Shown here: positions 26,657 to 35,121 of the stretch, piece after piece
Layout: every line of letters starts with the position of its first letter
Numbering within the stretch: position 1 is the stretch's first letter
DNA from: Niastella sp.
GTDB taxonomy: Bacteria > Bacteroidota > Bacteroidia > Chitinophagales > Chitinophagaceae
Direction: 5' to 3'
Length of the DNA stretch: 35,121 bases
Assembly (NCBI GenBank): GCA_021154515.1
Contig: JAJKIL010000142.1
Location: 1-35,121, forward strand
The notes under the pieces: generated by a model
Seen by the model: the letters and a program-made list of their open reading frames with translations, nothing else
Database searches by the model: none
Told to the model about the DNA's origin: nothing
Program-made: the position numbers and the translations under genes

Positions 26657-27241
26657 TTAGCGGAGGTTTTTGCGGATGCGACTTAACGATTGTTGTGTAA
26701 TGCCTAAATAAGAAGCGACATCACTCAGGGGAACGCGCAAAGCTACGTCTGATTGGCGGGTAATAAATTTCTTGTAGCGGGTGGTGGCATCTTCGCCCAT
26801 GTAGGCATTCCTGAGTTGAATTTTATCTAACAGCGTTTGTTGGGAAATACTCCCGATCAATTCTGAAAGCCAGGGCAGCTTCTTATACAAAGCCAACAAT
26901 TTGCTTTTTGAGAAAACAAGCAGCTCGGTATCACAGGCAGCTACAATGCTTTCATGGGCAGGCACATTCTTAAGAAAGCTGTTGAGGATGGTGCAGAACT
27001 GGTTTTCTTTCAGAAAGAACTGGGTAACGGAGTTTCCTTTTTCATTGGTGGTAGTGATCTTCAACACCCCCTGGGCAATAAAAAAATATTCCCGGGCTTT
27101 ATCGCCCATATGCAACAACACTTCACCGGCTTTTACCGATCGCGGCTGCAGGTGTTCCCTGATAAGCGCCTGTTCGGTGTCTGCCACGCTTCGAAATAAT
27201 TGCAAAAAACGAAGTAAAGGAAGTGCCGGATCGTTGCTCAT
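26657..27241 (-). CDS. Crp/Fnr-family transcriptional regulator
   Basis: LQPRSVKAGEVLLHMGDKAREYFFIAQGVLKITTTNEKGNSVTQFFLKENQF...VPLSDVASYLGITQQSLSRIRKNLR; start at 27241 preferred. Confidence 0.9.
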   Translation of the reverse strand: MSNDPALPLLRFLQLFRSVADTEQALIREHLQPRSVKAGEVLLHMGDKAREYFFIAQGVLKITTTNEKGNSVTQFFLKENQFCTILNSFLKNVPAHESIVAACDTELLVFSKSKLLALYKKLPWLSELIGSISQQTLLDKIQLRNAYMGEDATTRYKKFITRQSDVALRVPLSDVASYLGITQQSLSRIRKNLR

Positions 27242-27280
27242 GTAATTGGGATCATGGCAAATGAAGCTATTAAATAAAAA

Positions 27281-27307
27281 AGCCACCCCGATGTGATCGG
27301 GATGGCT
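27281..27307 (-). terminator. Rho-independent terminator of the RRM gene
   Basis: AGCCACCCCGAT-GTG-ATCGGGATGGCT with one mismatch; minus strand continues TTTTTTATT. Confidence 0.8.
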
Positions 27308-27328
27308 TCTAATAACTTTTGAAAGATA

Positions 27329-27643
27329 TTACCATCTGTTATTGCGGCCACCGCCACCAGAGTTGCCACGACCACCGCCACCGAAAGAGTTACGGTTGTC
27401 GCTCTTTGGTCTGGCTTCTGATACAGATAAAGATCTTCCTTCAATTGGTTTTCCTTCCAGTTCTTTAATGGCTTTTCTAGCTTCCTCGTCTGAAGGCATT
27501 TCCACAAATCCAAATCCACGTGATCTGCCGGTTTCTCTGTCATTAATCACTTTAGCCGAACTAACCTGACCATATTGAGAAAATAATTTCAGTAAATCAT
27601 CATCATTTACCTGAAAACCCAGGTTTGAAACATACAAATTCAT
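27329..27643 (-). CDS. RNA-binding protein with single RRM and Gly-rich tail
   Basis: MNLYVSNLGFQVNDDDLLKLFSQYGQVSSAKVINDRETGRSRGFGFVEM (RNP1/RNP2) ... GGGGRGNSGGGGRNNRW. Confidence 0.96.
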   Translation of the reverse strand: MNLYVSNLGFQVNDDDLLKLFSQYGQVSSAKVINDRETGRSRGFGFVEMPSDEEARKAIKELEGKPIEGRSLSVSEARPKSDNRNSFGGGGRGNSGGGGRNNRW

Positions 27644-27813
27644 ACAAAAAATTAAAATGTTGAAAATAAATGAGCCACAACAAAAAGTAGAAAAAATGAC
27701 ATTTTACAAGGGAAAACATGCAAAGATCGTTTCAAATACTTGATCCTGTTAGTCTCAATTACTATAAAGATAAACCTTTAATTCCATTTGGCCAACTAAT
27801 ACCTATCCGCTCC

Positions 27814-28887
27814 TTATACATATTTGTAACAGACGGCATTTATGTTCATGCCTGCGCCCACTGATGCAAAAAGTATAACATCGCCCTGGTTCAAATGCTG
27901 ATCTTCTATTTCACCTTTCCGTACCAGGTCGTACAACGTAGGAATGGTGGCTACTGAACTGTTGCCTAACCATTGAATACACATGGGCATAATAAATTCA
28001 GGCGCCTCTTCTATACCATAAAGTCCGTACAATGCTTTAACTATTGCCTCATCCATTTTCTCATTGGCCTGGTGGATAAATATTTTTTTTATTTCTTTAA
28101 TAGATACCCCACTTTTATCAATACAAGCCTTCATTGCAGCAGGTACATACTTTAAAGCATACTCATATACTTTCCGGCCCTTCATTTTAATAAAGCGGGT
28201 ATCAGAACCCGTTTCAGGCGCATAAGAAGTATTAAAATTAATAAAATTCAGTTCTTCCATGCTGTCTGACCGGGTACAGGTACCCAATATACCTCCTGAA
28301 AGTGCTGTTTCTTTATTCTCAATAATACAGGCGCCCGCGCCGTCTGAAAAGATCATACTATCCCTGTCATGCACATCTATTACCCTCGACAATGTTTCCG
28401 TCCCGATCACCAAACAGGTGCCGGCCATACCTGATTTAATATAAGAATAGCCTTGTATTAAACCCTGCAACCAGCCGGGGCAACCAAATAAAATATCGTA
28501 TGGGACGCAGGATGAGTTACGAATTCCCAACAGATTTTTAACCCGTGAAGCCAGGGAGGGTACCGTATCGGATTGTATGGTGTGGGGTTGAATATCACCA
28601 TAATTATGCGCTACAATGATCTGGTCGATCTGTTCAGCATCAATGCCGGCATCTGCTATTGCCGATTTTGCGGCTTGCGCTGCCATTTTCGAGGCGTTGA
28701 ACTCTTCTGGTGCATATCGTCTTTCCCTGATACCAGTGATCGCACGAAATTTCTCAATTACGTCGGGCATTGGTACGTTGATGGGAAGGTTATTTTCAGT
28801 GTAGAACTTTCCCGGAACGAAATCGCTATTTTTTTTAATAACAGGAGGAATATAACATCCGGTTCCGGTAATAACAACATTTGACAT
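27814..28887 (-). CDS. 3-oxoacyl-ACP synthase III (KAS III)-family protein
   Basis: Cys (LFGCPGW), His (FIHQAN), Asn (WLGNSSVATI) of the KAS III triad present; ATG at 28887 preferred (TTG at 28896), with AAGGAGG upstream. Confidence 0.9.
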   Translation of the reverse strand: MSNVVITGTGCYIPPVIKKNSDFVPGKFYTENNLPINVPMPDVIEKFRAITGIRERRYAPEEFNASKMAAQAAKSAIADAGIDAEQIDQIIVAHNYGDIQPHTIQSDTVPSLASRVKNLLGIRNSSCVPYDILFGCPGWLQGLIQGYSYIKSGMAGTCLVIGTETLSRVIDVHDRDSMIFSDGAGACIIENKETALSGGILGTCTRSDSMEELNFINFNTSYAPETGSDTRFIKMKGRKVYEYALKYVPAAMKACIDKSGVSIKEIKKIFIHQANEKMDEAIVKALYGLYGIEEAPEFIMPMCIQWLGNSSVATIPTLYDLVRKGEIEDQHLNQGDVILFASVGAGMNINAVCYKYV

Positions 28888-28908
28888 ATTTTCCAAAACC
28901 TCCTTAAA

Positions 28909-29160
28909 TTAAAGTACCGACAACTTTGTCATTTCTGAACCACTGAAGATCCTGGCAAGATTCAGGTCTTTTGACTTACTGTAATTTTCCAGGTTCGATT
29001 CTCCTACAATACGCCAGAAGTTTTTCGACTTTAGATCGCTGTAATCACCTTTGGTGATAAATATTCCAACTACTGGTTTTCTCGTTTTAAAACTCACTTT
29101 TACAGGGGTTTCATTAATAGCGTTCTTTTCGAGGAATTTTTCAATTTGTTCGGTGGTCAT
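28909..29160 (-). CDS. Hypothetical protein (83 aa) upstream of the KAS III gene
   Basis: Intact ORF, close spacing to 28887, soluble composition; family not recognised. Confidence 0.65.
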   Translation of the reverse strand: MTTEQIEKFLEKNAINETPVKVSFKTRKPVVGIFITKGDYSDLKSKNFWRIVGESNLENYSKSKDLNLARIFSGSEMTKLSVL

Positions 29161-29352
29161 ATTTAAAATATTTGAATGAAAAGTGTTTTATACACTTATC
29201 ATGCTTACATCTTACCTTCACAAATTTTGAACAGGAATTCAATCAAGATAGGTGCAAGGAGAAAAATAAGTTATGCAAAGGTAACCTTTATTCCTCAACA
29301 ATGTACACACCCTATATATTAAGCTAACTCGTTCATTATATGCTAATTAGGC

Positions 29353-29360
29353 ATATATTT
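29353..29360 (+). promoter_or_regulatory. Candidate Bacteroidetes -7 element (TATATTTG) upstream of the RlpA-like gene
   Basis: Matches TAnnTTTG, 25 nt before the ATG at 29386. Confidence 0.4.
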
Positions 29361-29385
29361 GCAAATATTTGTTAAAATTCATCCA

Positions 29386-29757
29386 ATGAAAATTGACTTC
29401 CGTCAGGTGGTATTTACCGCCACTGTTTTACTCTTATTTTCTTCCTGTGCCCGTAAAATAACCGAAACAGGCAGGGGTTCTTATTATGCCGACAAGTTTG
29501 AAGGCCGCCCTACCGCCAGCGGTGAAAAGTTCAACCAGGGTAAAATGACCGCCGCGCATCGCACCCTCCCTTTCGGCACCAAAGTAAAAGTAACCAACGT
29601 AGCCAATGGCCGTTCTGTAACCGTTACGGTTAATGACCGCGGGCCTTTTGCCGCCGGCCGCATCATCGACGTTTCAAAAAAAGCGGCGAACAAACTGGGC
29701 ATGGTCGATGCAGGCGTTGCAAATGTGAAGATCAGTTATAAACGTAAAAAGAAATAG
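29386..29757 (+). CDS. rlpA: RlpA-like (double-psi beta-barrel) lipoprotein
   Basis: Lipobox LFSSC; GRGSYYADKFEGRPTASGEKFNQGKMTAAHRTLPFGTKVKVTNVANGRSVTVTVNDRGPFAAGRIIDVSKKAANKLGM. Confidence 0.94.
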   Translation: MKIDFRQVVFTATVLLLFSSCARKITETGRGSYYADKFEGRPTASGEKFNQGKMTAAHRTLPFGTKVKVTNVANGRSVTVTVNDRGPFAAGRIIDVSKKAANKLGMVDAGVANVKISYKRKKK

Positions 29758-29775
29758 GCCCCTTCCCTGCCTCCC

Positions 29776-30522
29776 CTATTGATTATAAATATTGATCGCC
29801 TTTTGTACATGACCAGGAGCCGTGAATAGGGTGATCATGGCGCCAACCATAATTACCGGACCAGCAATTATCAACGGCGATACAGAACTTTTGCCAGGCC
29901 GGGTTGGTTGAATGGGCTGGCCGGGCCGGCCTGGCAGGGTTGGCTGAGTTGGATTAAGTTTGCCGGAATTTTTGCTTAAAGATTGAGCGCCTCCAATTAC
30001 AGTCATCAAAAAACCAACAACACCCGCTGTACACCCTACCACCCATGTTGATCTGTAAGCTTCTAATTGCCGCATACTGGCCGCATTGTCTGCCATGGCA
30101 TCTTTCAGACTTTTGTAATTCAATTCCTGCATCTCGCCATCAAGGCCTTTTCTAATAAATAAGTCGCTGCCTTTATGAAAGCCGGACGTGTCGGAATACG
30201 TAAACTCTCTGGAATAAACGAACAGCCGGGGTCCGCCCTTCTCAATGCGATAAGTTTCCACCGGGCCTTTCATTCTAATGTATTCTCCGGTGCGGCTTCT
30301 ATACCGCGCTACCTCACTCATAGGGATCTTTTTGTTGTAATCGAGCTGCAGGTATTCCCCCTCATTCAGGGAATATCTTACCGAAAGTTTTTTGCTGTAT
30401 AAAACGGTGCTGTCTTTTAATTCCACGTACCAGGAAGTGTCGCGGGATTGTCTGGAAGTTAACTGGCCGTAGCCGTAAGATTCATATGCAAGAAAAATAA
30501 TGAGTAAAATTATTTTATTCAT
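29776..30522 (-). CDS. Hypothetical membrane protein with Pro/Gly-rich linker
   Basis: Signal peptide MNKIILLIIFLAYESYGYGQ, TM segment, NPTQPTLPGRPGQPIQPTRPGKS linker, second TM; family not recognised. Confidence 0.7.
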   Translation of the reverse strand: MNKIILLIIFLAYESYGYGQLTSRQSRDTSWYVELKDSTVLYSKKLSVRYSLNEGEYLQLDYNKKIPMSEVARYRSRTGEYIRMKGPVETYRIEKGGPRLFVYSREFTYSDTSGFHKGSDLFIRKGLDGEMQELNYKSLKDAMADNAASMRQLEAYRSTWVVGCTAGVVGFLMTVIGGAQSLSKNSGKLNPTQPTLPGRPGQPIQPTRPGKSSVSPLIIAGPVIMVGAMITLFTAPGHVQKAINIYNQ

Positions 30523-30622
30523 ATGAGCAGGTTTAATGATAAGATAGTAAATGGTAAATGCACTACTAAATTATCAGCAATCTCTGCAACAGGAAAGTTA
30601 AAGCGCAGTTATACGCCGGATA

Positions 30623-31522
30623 TTAGGAAACCGTTAAGGCTTTCTCCGCCGCCCGCTTCTGTTGTACCAGCAACCCGTGTAACACTTCTGTAGACAACCC
30701 ATGCAGCGTAAGCCGGAATGCCGCAGACGTTGTTGGCAATGGCACCATGGGATGTTTGTTGTTCAACGCAACCAGTTTCTCCGGACAGTCCAATATGGTA
30801 GCAGCGTATAAGCCAATCACTTCATCCAGCTGCAGTGAATTGGAAGCGCGCCAGAAATCATTATCTGTTAAAAAGAACTGGTATACCGGGGTGAAGATCT
30901 CAATAGCATTGGCCAGGTCAAGGCAGTTGGTCCATTTGTCACGGAAAGGTGCAAAAGGAAAATTGTCATCGATGGTGATGGCGTTAAAATTAGGTTGATC
31001 CACCTTTTGAATGGTTACCCCTTTTTTAGCCATGGCGTTATTCAGGTTGATGATGAAATTGTACAAATTCAGGTCGTGCTGCAGGAACAGGTTATCCTTA
31101 ACCGCATTCAGATCCATGGGTTTTAACGGGTGCATGGGAATATCATCGATATGATGCACATTGTCTTTTATAAACCGCAACACTTCCGAACCCAGCACGA
31201 AATGGCGAAGAATGAGGTAGTTGGCCTCCGGGGTAATAAAATATTTCATGCCGAGGTACAGGCTCCTGTGCAGCATCTTCGGCGCATTGATCACATTCGG
31301 CATAATGGCCTTGAATACCTGTAGTAACATAATGCACAGCCTTGCAAACACCCGTACAAAAGGATACAGGAACTGTTTTGTTTTGCGGCTGCTATCGTAC
31401 AGGAAAGCCGCTTTGGCATCGGGACTGAACGGAATGCTTTTATCGAGGAACAGGGCATGCCAGTGACTCGGGTCCCTGGGATTGTTTTCCAGTTGCTCAA
31501 AGTATTCGCGTTTATGTAACAT
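30623..31522 (-). CDS. Uncharacterised mostly helical 299-aa protein, operonic with the KAS III-HDO fusion
   Basis: Intact ORF starting 11 nt after the stop of the upstream gene; family not confidently recognised. Confidence 0.8.
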   Translation of the reverse strand: MLHKREYFEQLENNPRDPSHWHALFLDKSIPFSPDAKAAFLYDSSRKTKQFLYPFVRVFARLCIMLLQVFKAIMPNVINAPKMLHRSLYLGMKYFITPEANYLILRHFVLGSEVLRFIKDNVHHIDDIPMHPLKPMDLNAVKDNLFLQHDLNLYNFIINLNNAMAKKGVTIQKVDQPNFNAITIDDNFPFAPFRDKWTNCLDLANAIEIFTPVYQFFLTDNDFWRASNSLQLDEVIGLYAATILDCPEKLVALNNKHPMVPLPTTSAAFRLTLHGLSTEVLHGLLVQQKRAAEKALTVS

Positions 31523-31533
31523 AGAAATTGGTT

Positions 31534-33411
31534 TTAGTAATTACCCAGCTCCTGTAATTGCATGGCATACAGGCGGGCAGTTATTTTTGCGGTTTTAACA
31601 ATTCTGGCGGCTATGGCTTCCTGTAACAGGTCAGATTGGATGGCCTTTTCAAAACGTTCAAAATGGTTATCGTTGGCATCGCTTGTTTCGTGATAAATAA
31701 AGAACGAAACCTGGTCATCCTGCAATTGCAATTGTTCCTGAATAGCGCGACCCCATTTACCTGCCAGCCTGTTGCCCAGTCCTTCTATAATAAACATCCC
31801 ACCGAGCAGATCAAAGGGGTTGGGTTGACTGGCCTTATGAAACATAAAGGCGCTCAATGCTTCGCTGCCGATATTCTTTTCACCCTGGCGTAATTCCTCG
31901 TAAGTACCGCCACAGGCAAGATAATTCTTTTCCAGGATCTGGTAATCGCGGTGCTCATCGCGGGAATGCGTGATAAAAGCAGAGCGGATATCAAAATATT
32001 CAATGGTAATATTCGAGGCGGCGCGGGCAATCCATTGCGAACCGTCAATTACCTGTTGCCGCAGGTTCACCAGTAATAATTTATAATCTTCCATACTGAG
32101 CGACCCATTATAGATCTTTTGTACAACAGGCACCTGACGCAAAGAGGATTCAAAATCAACCCAAACAGAAGTGAGTTGTCGTACCAGCCATTCCTGTACA
32201 GGCATGCCGCTGGTGCGGATCACAGGCGCTTCAATTGCATCATTGGTATGAATAGAAAGCGCAGGCGCAGCCGATGTTGGCGCTACCACGGTCAACTGCA
32301 TAAAGGAAGTAATGAAACGGCCGCTCTCCGGCACCATACACAACAACTTTTGTCCGGCTTGTAGTTTGCCGGAATACAACAGTTCTTCCAGCATGAGAAA
32401 GATAGAAGCGGCGCCTACGTTGCCCCTGGTATGCAGGTTGGTAAACCATTTTTCTGGTGGAATGGCACAGCCGCCTTTTTGCAACAGGTCTACGATCTGT
32501 GGCCGGAAGTATTCTGAAGAATAGTGACACAGCAACCAATCCAACTGGTTGGGGTCAACGCGTCCTTCATCAATTAAATTAAAGAAATGCTGAACACCCA
32601 GATGTACAATGTTGTGAACAATTTTCAGGTCCTGCTTCAGGTTGATAGCCGCATCATTATCGGCCTCGCTGAAAGAGCTATAATCTATCCAACTGGCTTT
32701 CCCATTGTTTTTATTCTTACCTGCGTACATGCACACATCATATAGATGGGCATGTGAGCGCAGATCGATCCAATCTATTTGTAAACTAAACTGGTGACGC
32801 GCAGGTTGGTTTTCCAGCAACAGCGCCCCTGCGCCATCAGACAGCATCCAGCGCAAAAAATCTGTTTCCAGGTCCAACTGGTTCTTTTCCTTCACCATTG
32901 TCTGCTGTTCAAAACGCTGCGCTTTAAACATGCGACTGGGCAATTCGCCGGCACAGGCAACGGCTTTATCGGCCTCGCCGGTTCTCATATGCAGCCAGGC
33001 GTTTTTTATGGCCATCATCCCGGCAGCGCATACGCTTTGGTGACTGGCAATTTCGCATTGCTCCAGTTGCGCATCGGCATGCACCATGCTGGCAAAACCA
33101 GGCACGGGCAGATCACCCTGGGTGGTAGCGGCCGACAAAAATCCGATCTCTTTTTTGGCGACACCAGCTTTTTGTAAACAACTTTGAATAGCAGCCGCCG
33201 TCATGCCACTTACGGTATGGGTAGTTTGCTGATTTTTATCGATAGCGTAATAGCGGGAGGTAATTCCATTCTGCCTGAGCATGTTTTGTTTGGTGCGGGA
33301 AGGTTTGCCAAACAGGTAGCCAAGGTATTCTTCCACTTCATCATTAGAAACGGGCGCGCCGGGCAAATACGCGCCGGCAGCCGTAATGTAAACGGGGTTT
33401 AGGGAACTCAT
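31534..33411 (-). CDS. Fusion: KAS III (DarB/StlD-like) ketosynthase + C-terminal haem-oxygenase-like (HDO/TENA-like) domain
   Basis: N-terminal ~390 aa: Cys (HQSVCAAGMM), His (LLCHYSSEYF), Asn (TRGNVGAASI), FLRWMLSDGAGALLLEN. C-terminal ~220 aa: ITHSRDEHRDYQILEKNYLACGG, GGMFIIEGLGNRLAGKW, YHETSDANDNHFERFE. Confidence 0.85.
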   Translation of the reverse strand: MSSLNPVYITAAGAYLPGAPVSNDEVEEYLGYLFGKPSRTKQNMLRQNGITSRYYAIDKNQQTTHTVSGMTAAAIQSCLQKAGVAKKEIGFLSAATTQGDLPVPGFASMVHADAQLEQCEIASHQSVCAAGMMAIKNAWLHMRTGEADKAVACAGELPSRMFKAQRFEQQTMVKEKNQLDLETDFLRWMLSDGAGALLLENQPARHQFSLQIDWIDLRSHAHLYDVCMYAGKNKNNGKASWIDYSSFSEADNDAAINLKQDLKIVHNIVHLGVQHFFNLIDEGRVDPNQLDWLLCHYSSEYFRPQIVDLLQKGGCAIPPEKWFTNLHTRGNVGAASIFLMLEELLYSGKLQAGQKLLCMVPESGRFITSFMQLTVVAPTSAAPALSIHTNDAIEAPVIRTSGMPVQEWLVRQLTSVWVDFESSLRQVPVVQKIYNGSLSMEDYKLLLVNLRQQVIDGSQWIARAASNITIEYFDIRSAFITHSRDEHRDYQILEKNYLACGGTYEELRQGEKNIGSEALSAFMFHKASQPNPFDLLGGMFIIEGLGNRLAGKWGRAIQEQLQLQDDQVSFFIYHETSDANDNHFERFEKAIQSDLLQEAIAARIVKTAKITARLYAMQLQELGNY

Positions 33412-33540
33412 ATGTCAAAATTAGTTTATTGCCGCTGCAGTTATGCTATTTATGCAGGGGGAATTAAAGAATATACCCACATAAGTCGCTAAAATGCAGA
33501 TACGTTACTTAAACAAATGTTAAGTAGAAACAAAAAAAAA

Positions 33541-33564
33541 GCCCCCGACTGAATTGTCGGGGGC
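33541..33564. terminator. Bidirectional Rho-independent terminator between hxsC and the ketosynthase fusion gene
   Basis: A9 - GCCCCCGAC-TGAATT-GTCGGGGGC - T9; functional for hxsC on the minus strand. Confidence 0.9.
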
Positions 33565-33589
33565 TTTTTTTTTGTTTATAAATTATGAG

Positions 33590-34726
33590 TTACTCAAATG
33601 GCCGGATATGCTCGCTGTGTTTTTTCAAATTCCAGGTAAACAAACCACCGCAATCGGATAATTTGGTGCACCGGCTACATTCCGGTAAATAACTTTGCTT
33701 CCAGTCGGAGATCGACTTCCTCGCATATTTCCATAACTGTTCGGGCAACACGCACAGCTGCGTATTGTAAATAGACACATGCATTCCCTGCCCTGCCAAA
33801 AATTCTACCGCTTCACCCAACTCATTCATATAATCATGCGGATCTATCCATAACTTTTCAATATTGTGCGGAGTATAACCAACGTATTCCAATCCCATGA
33901 AAGTCACGTGTTCGGCAAACGGCAGGTTCTTATAAATATACCGTGCGAGCCTTGTAAGCCGGGGAATTGATTGTTGATGCAATACCACCCTGATCTCGAT
34001 CCGTTGATTATGCCGGGCCAGGTTATGCAATCCTACAATGGTTTGATTAAAAGCATCGCAGGCCTGTACAATATAATCATGCACCTGGTAATAATCTGAA
34101 TAAACCGGAATGCCCAGCATCAGGCGGTCGTATTCCAGTGCACCAAGCCGCTCAGCCATGGCTGGCCACGCAAAGGAGCGACCGTTTGTAAGCAGGTGAA
34201 TTTCCGTATCTGGTAAATTGTGTTTTATGTTTCCGAGCATTTGGAAAAAAAGTTCTCCCATTAAGGTAGGTTCACCGCCGGAAATACATAGTTCAGGACA
34301 GTCTTTAGGGATCATCGGGATCGCCTTCTCATAAATGCTATACAGCGTGGGAATATCATTCCTGTTCCTCGGTGGCTGCGAGCACATGAGGCAGTTGCTG
34401 TTACACCTTTCCGTTGCAAGAATGGTATTATGAAAAGAATTAACGCGGTAGAGTGTCTTAATATTCCCATCATTCCCAACGGCTACCAGGTCACCTTCAA
34501 ACAAATGGTCTAGTGAAGGCACTTTATAAACCGCAGGATAGCCATTCAATTTGCCATCCTGGTTAGAAGAAGTGAGTATACAATTAAAACGGTCTGCGTT
34601 GATGTCTTGCAGTTGTTCATCACAAATGAGGATGGCATTGTTGTCTCTTGTATGCGGGTCTCTGGTGACACGGCCAACAATAAAATCCTGGATGTTTAGC
34701 GAAGTGCCTTTTGTACGTAGTAACAT
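33590..34726 (-). CDS. hxsC: His-Xaa-Ser system radical SAM maturase HxsC
   Basis: Radical SAM motif in ATERCNSNCLMCSQPPRNRND (CxxxCxxC), CISGGEPTLMG, C-terminal CSRCTKLSDCGGLF; matches recalled HxsC sequences. Confidence 0.88.
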   Translation of the reverse strand: MLLRTKGTSLNIQDFIVGRVTRDPHTRDNNAILICDEQLQDINADRFNCILTSSNQDGKLNGYPAVYKVPSLDHLFEGDLVAVGNDGNIKTLYRVNSFHNTILATERCNSNCLMCSQPPRNRNDIPTLYSIYEKAIPMIPKDCPELCISGGEPTLMGELFFQMLGNIKHNLPDTEIHLLTNGRSFAWPAMAERLGALEYDRLMLGIPVYSDYYQVHDYIVQACDAFNQTIVGLHNLARHNQRIEIRVVLHQQSIPRLTRLARYIYKNLPFAEHVTFMGLEYVGYTPHNIEKLWIDPHDYMNELGEAVEFLAGQGMHVSIYNTQLCVLPEQLWKYARKSISDWKQSYLPECSRCTKLSDCGGLFTWNLKKHSEHIRPFE

Positions 34727-34727
34727 A

Positions 34728-35121
34728 TTAAAGAACAGGTTTTACCCAACTTTCAAAAATGGTTTTAATTTTTTTATCACTGTCCATCAGCTCTATCAGG
34801 TAACGGATGATCTCCATATTACGCTGACAAAACGTACTGGTTGGCCGGTACCCGATCATGTCGCCCTTGGTGGCATGGTGATGAACCGGATCGGCGCCAC
34901 AATACGACTGAAAAGCGCAGTCGGAACAGCCAGGCAAACTTTCATTAGTGCCGGCAGCAACTATCTGGCGGGCTTTTTCTCCATACAATAAGTTTTCATA
35001 GCTATCTGTATCCAGGTGGCCCAGTTGAAAAGTATAATCCTTCATTTCAGCCAGCATACGGCTTTCATCACTGGCAAAAACAGCCCCATCGTAGTTAAAT
35101 ACGATCACATTGGTAATGGAA
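34728..35121 (-). CDS. hxsB: His-Xaa-Ser system radical SAM maturase HxsB, C-terminal part (5' end outside window)
   Basis: ...SITNVIVFNYDGAVFASDESRMLAEM... then SPASM-like CSDCAFQSYCGADPVHHHATKGDMIGYRPTSTFC; 1-nt gap to hxsC. Confidence 0.82.
   Translation of the reverse strand, partial: SITNVIVFNYDGAVFASDESRMLAEMKDYTFQLGHLDTDSYENLLYGEKARQIVAAGTNESLPGCSDCAFQSYCGADPVHHHATKGDMIGYRPTSTFCQRNMEIIRYLIELMDSDKKIKTIFESWVKPVL

Noticed and set aside
29776-30522. Considered whether the NPTQPTLPGRPGQPIQPTRPGKS linker protein could be the HxsA precursor for hxsBC
   Set aside because: No His-Xaa-Ser repeats; about 3 kb away behind a strong terminator and other genes.
1-35121. tRNA/rRNA genes, transposases, phage or integrase genes
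   Set aside because: None recognised by eye on either strand; short or degenerate RNAs cannot be excluded without tRNAscan/Infernal.

Overview
The window looks like chromosomal DNA from a Bacteroidota, probably a Chitinophagaceae (Niastella/Chitinophaga-like); this is inferred from T9SS/gliding-motility proteins, TAnnTTTG-type promoters and the mix of families, with no database check. It holds about 28 probable protein-coding genes. No tRNA, rRNA, transposon or CRISPR array was recognised. Main blocks: (1) an AraC C-terminal fragment, truncated haemoglobin and T9SS-sorted protein; (2) a repeat-rich gliding-motility/T9SS surface protein - PorP/SprF - OmpA cassette (2146-7155); (3) a LytTR/LytS pair, three Crp/Fnr regulators, an FtsX/MacB-like permease, F420-type oxidoreductase, SnoaL-like lipoprotein, YgiD-type dioxygenase, BASS transporter and sialate O-acetylesterase; (4) a TolC-HlyD-MFS-lipoprotein efflux operon with a divergent AraC gene; (5) a NAGPA-like protein, SDR, RRM protein, KAS III, RlpA and hypotheticals; (6) a KAS III (DarB/StlD-like) ketosynthase fused to a haem-oxygenase-like (HDO/TENA-like) domain, paired with an uncharacterised 299-aa protein; (7) at the right edge, hxsC and the 3' part of hxsB of a His-Xaa-Ser (HXS) radical-SAM peptide-modification system, truncated by the window end. 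The best candidates for an undescribed system are the ketosynthase-HDO fusion with its partner gene, and the HXS locus. Several intergenic repeats are also notable: perfect hairpins sharing a GCGACA-AGC-TGTCGC core, a repeat pair with a compensatory stem change, and an 8-nt RTYAACTN tandem array.
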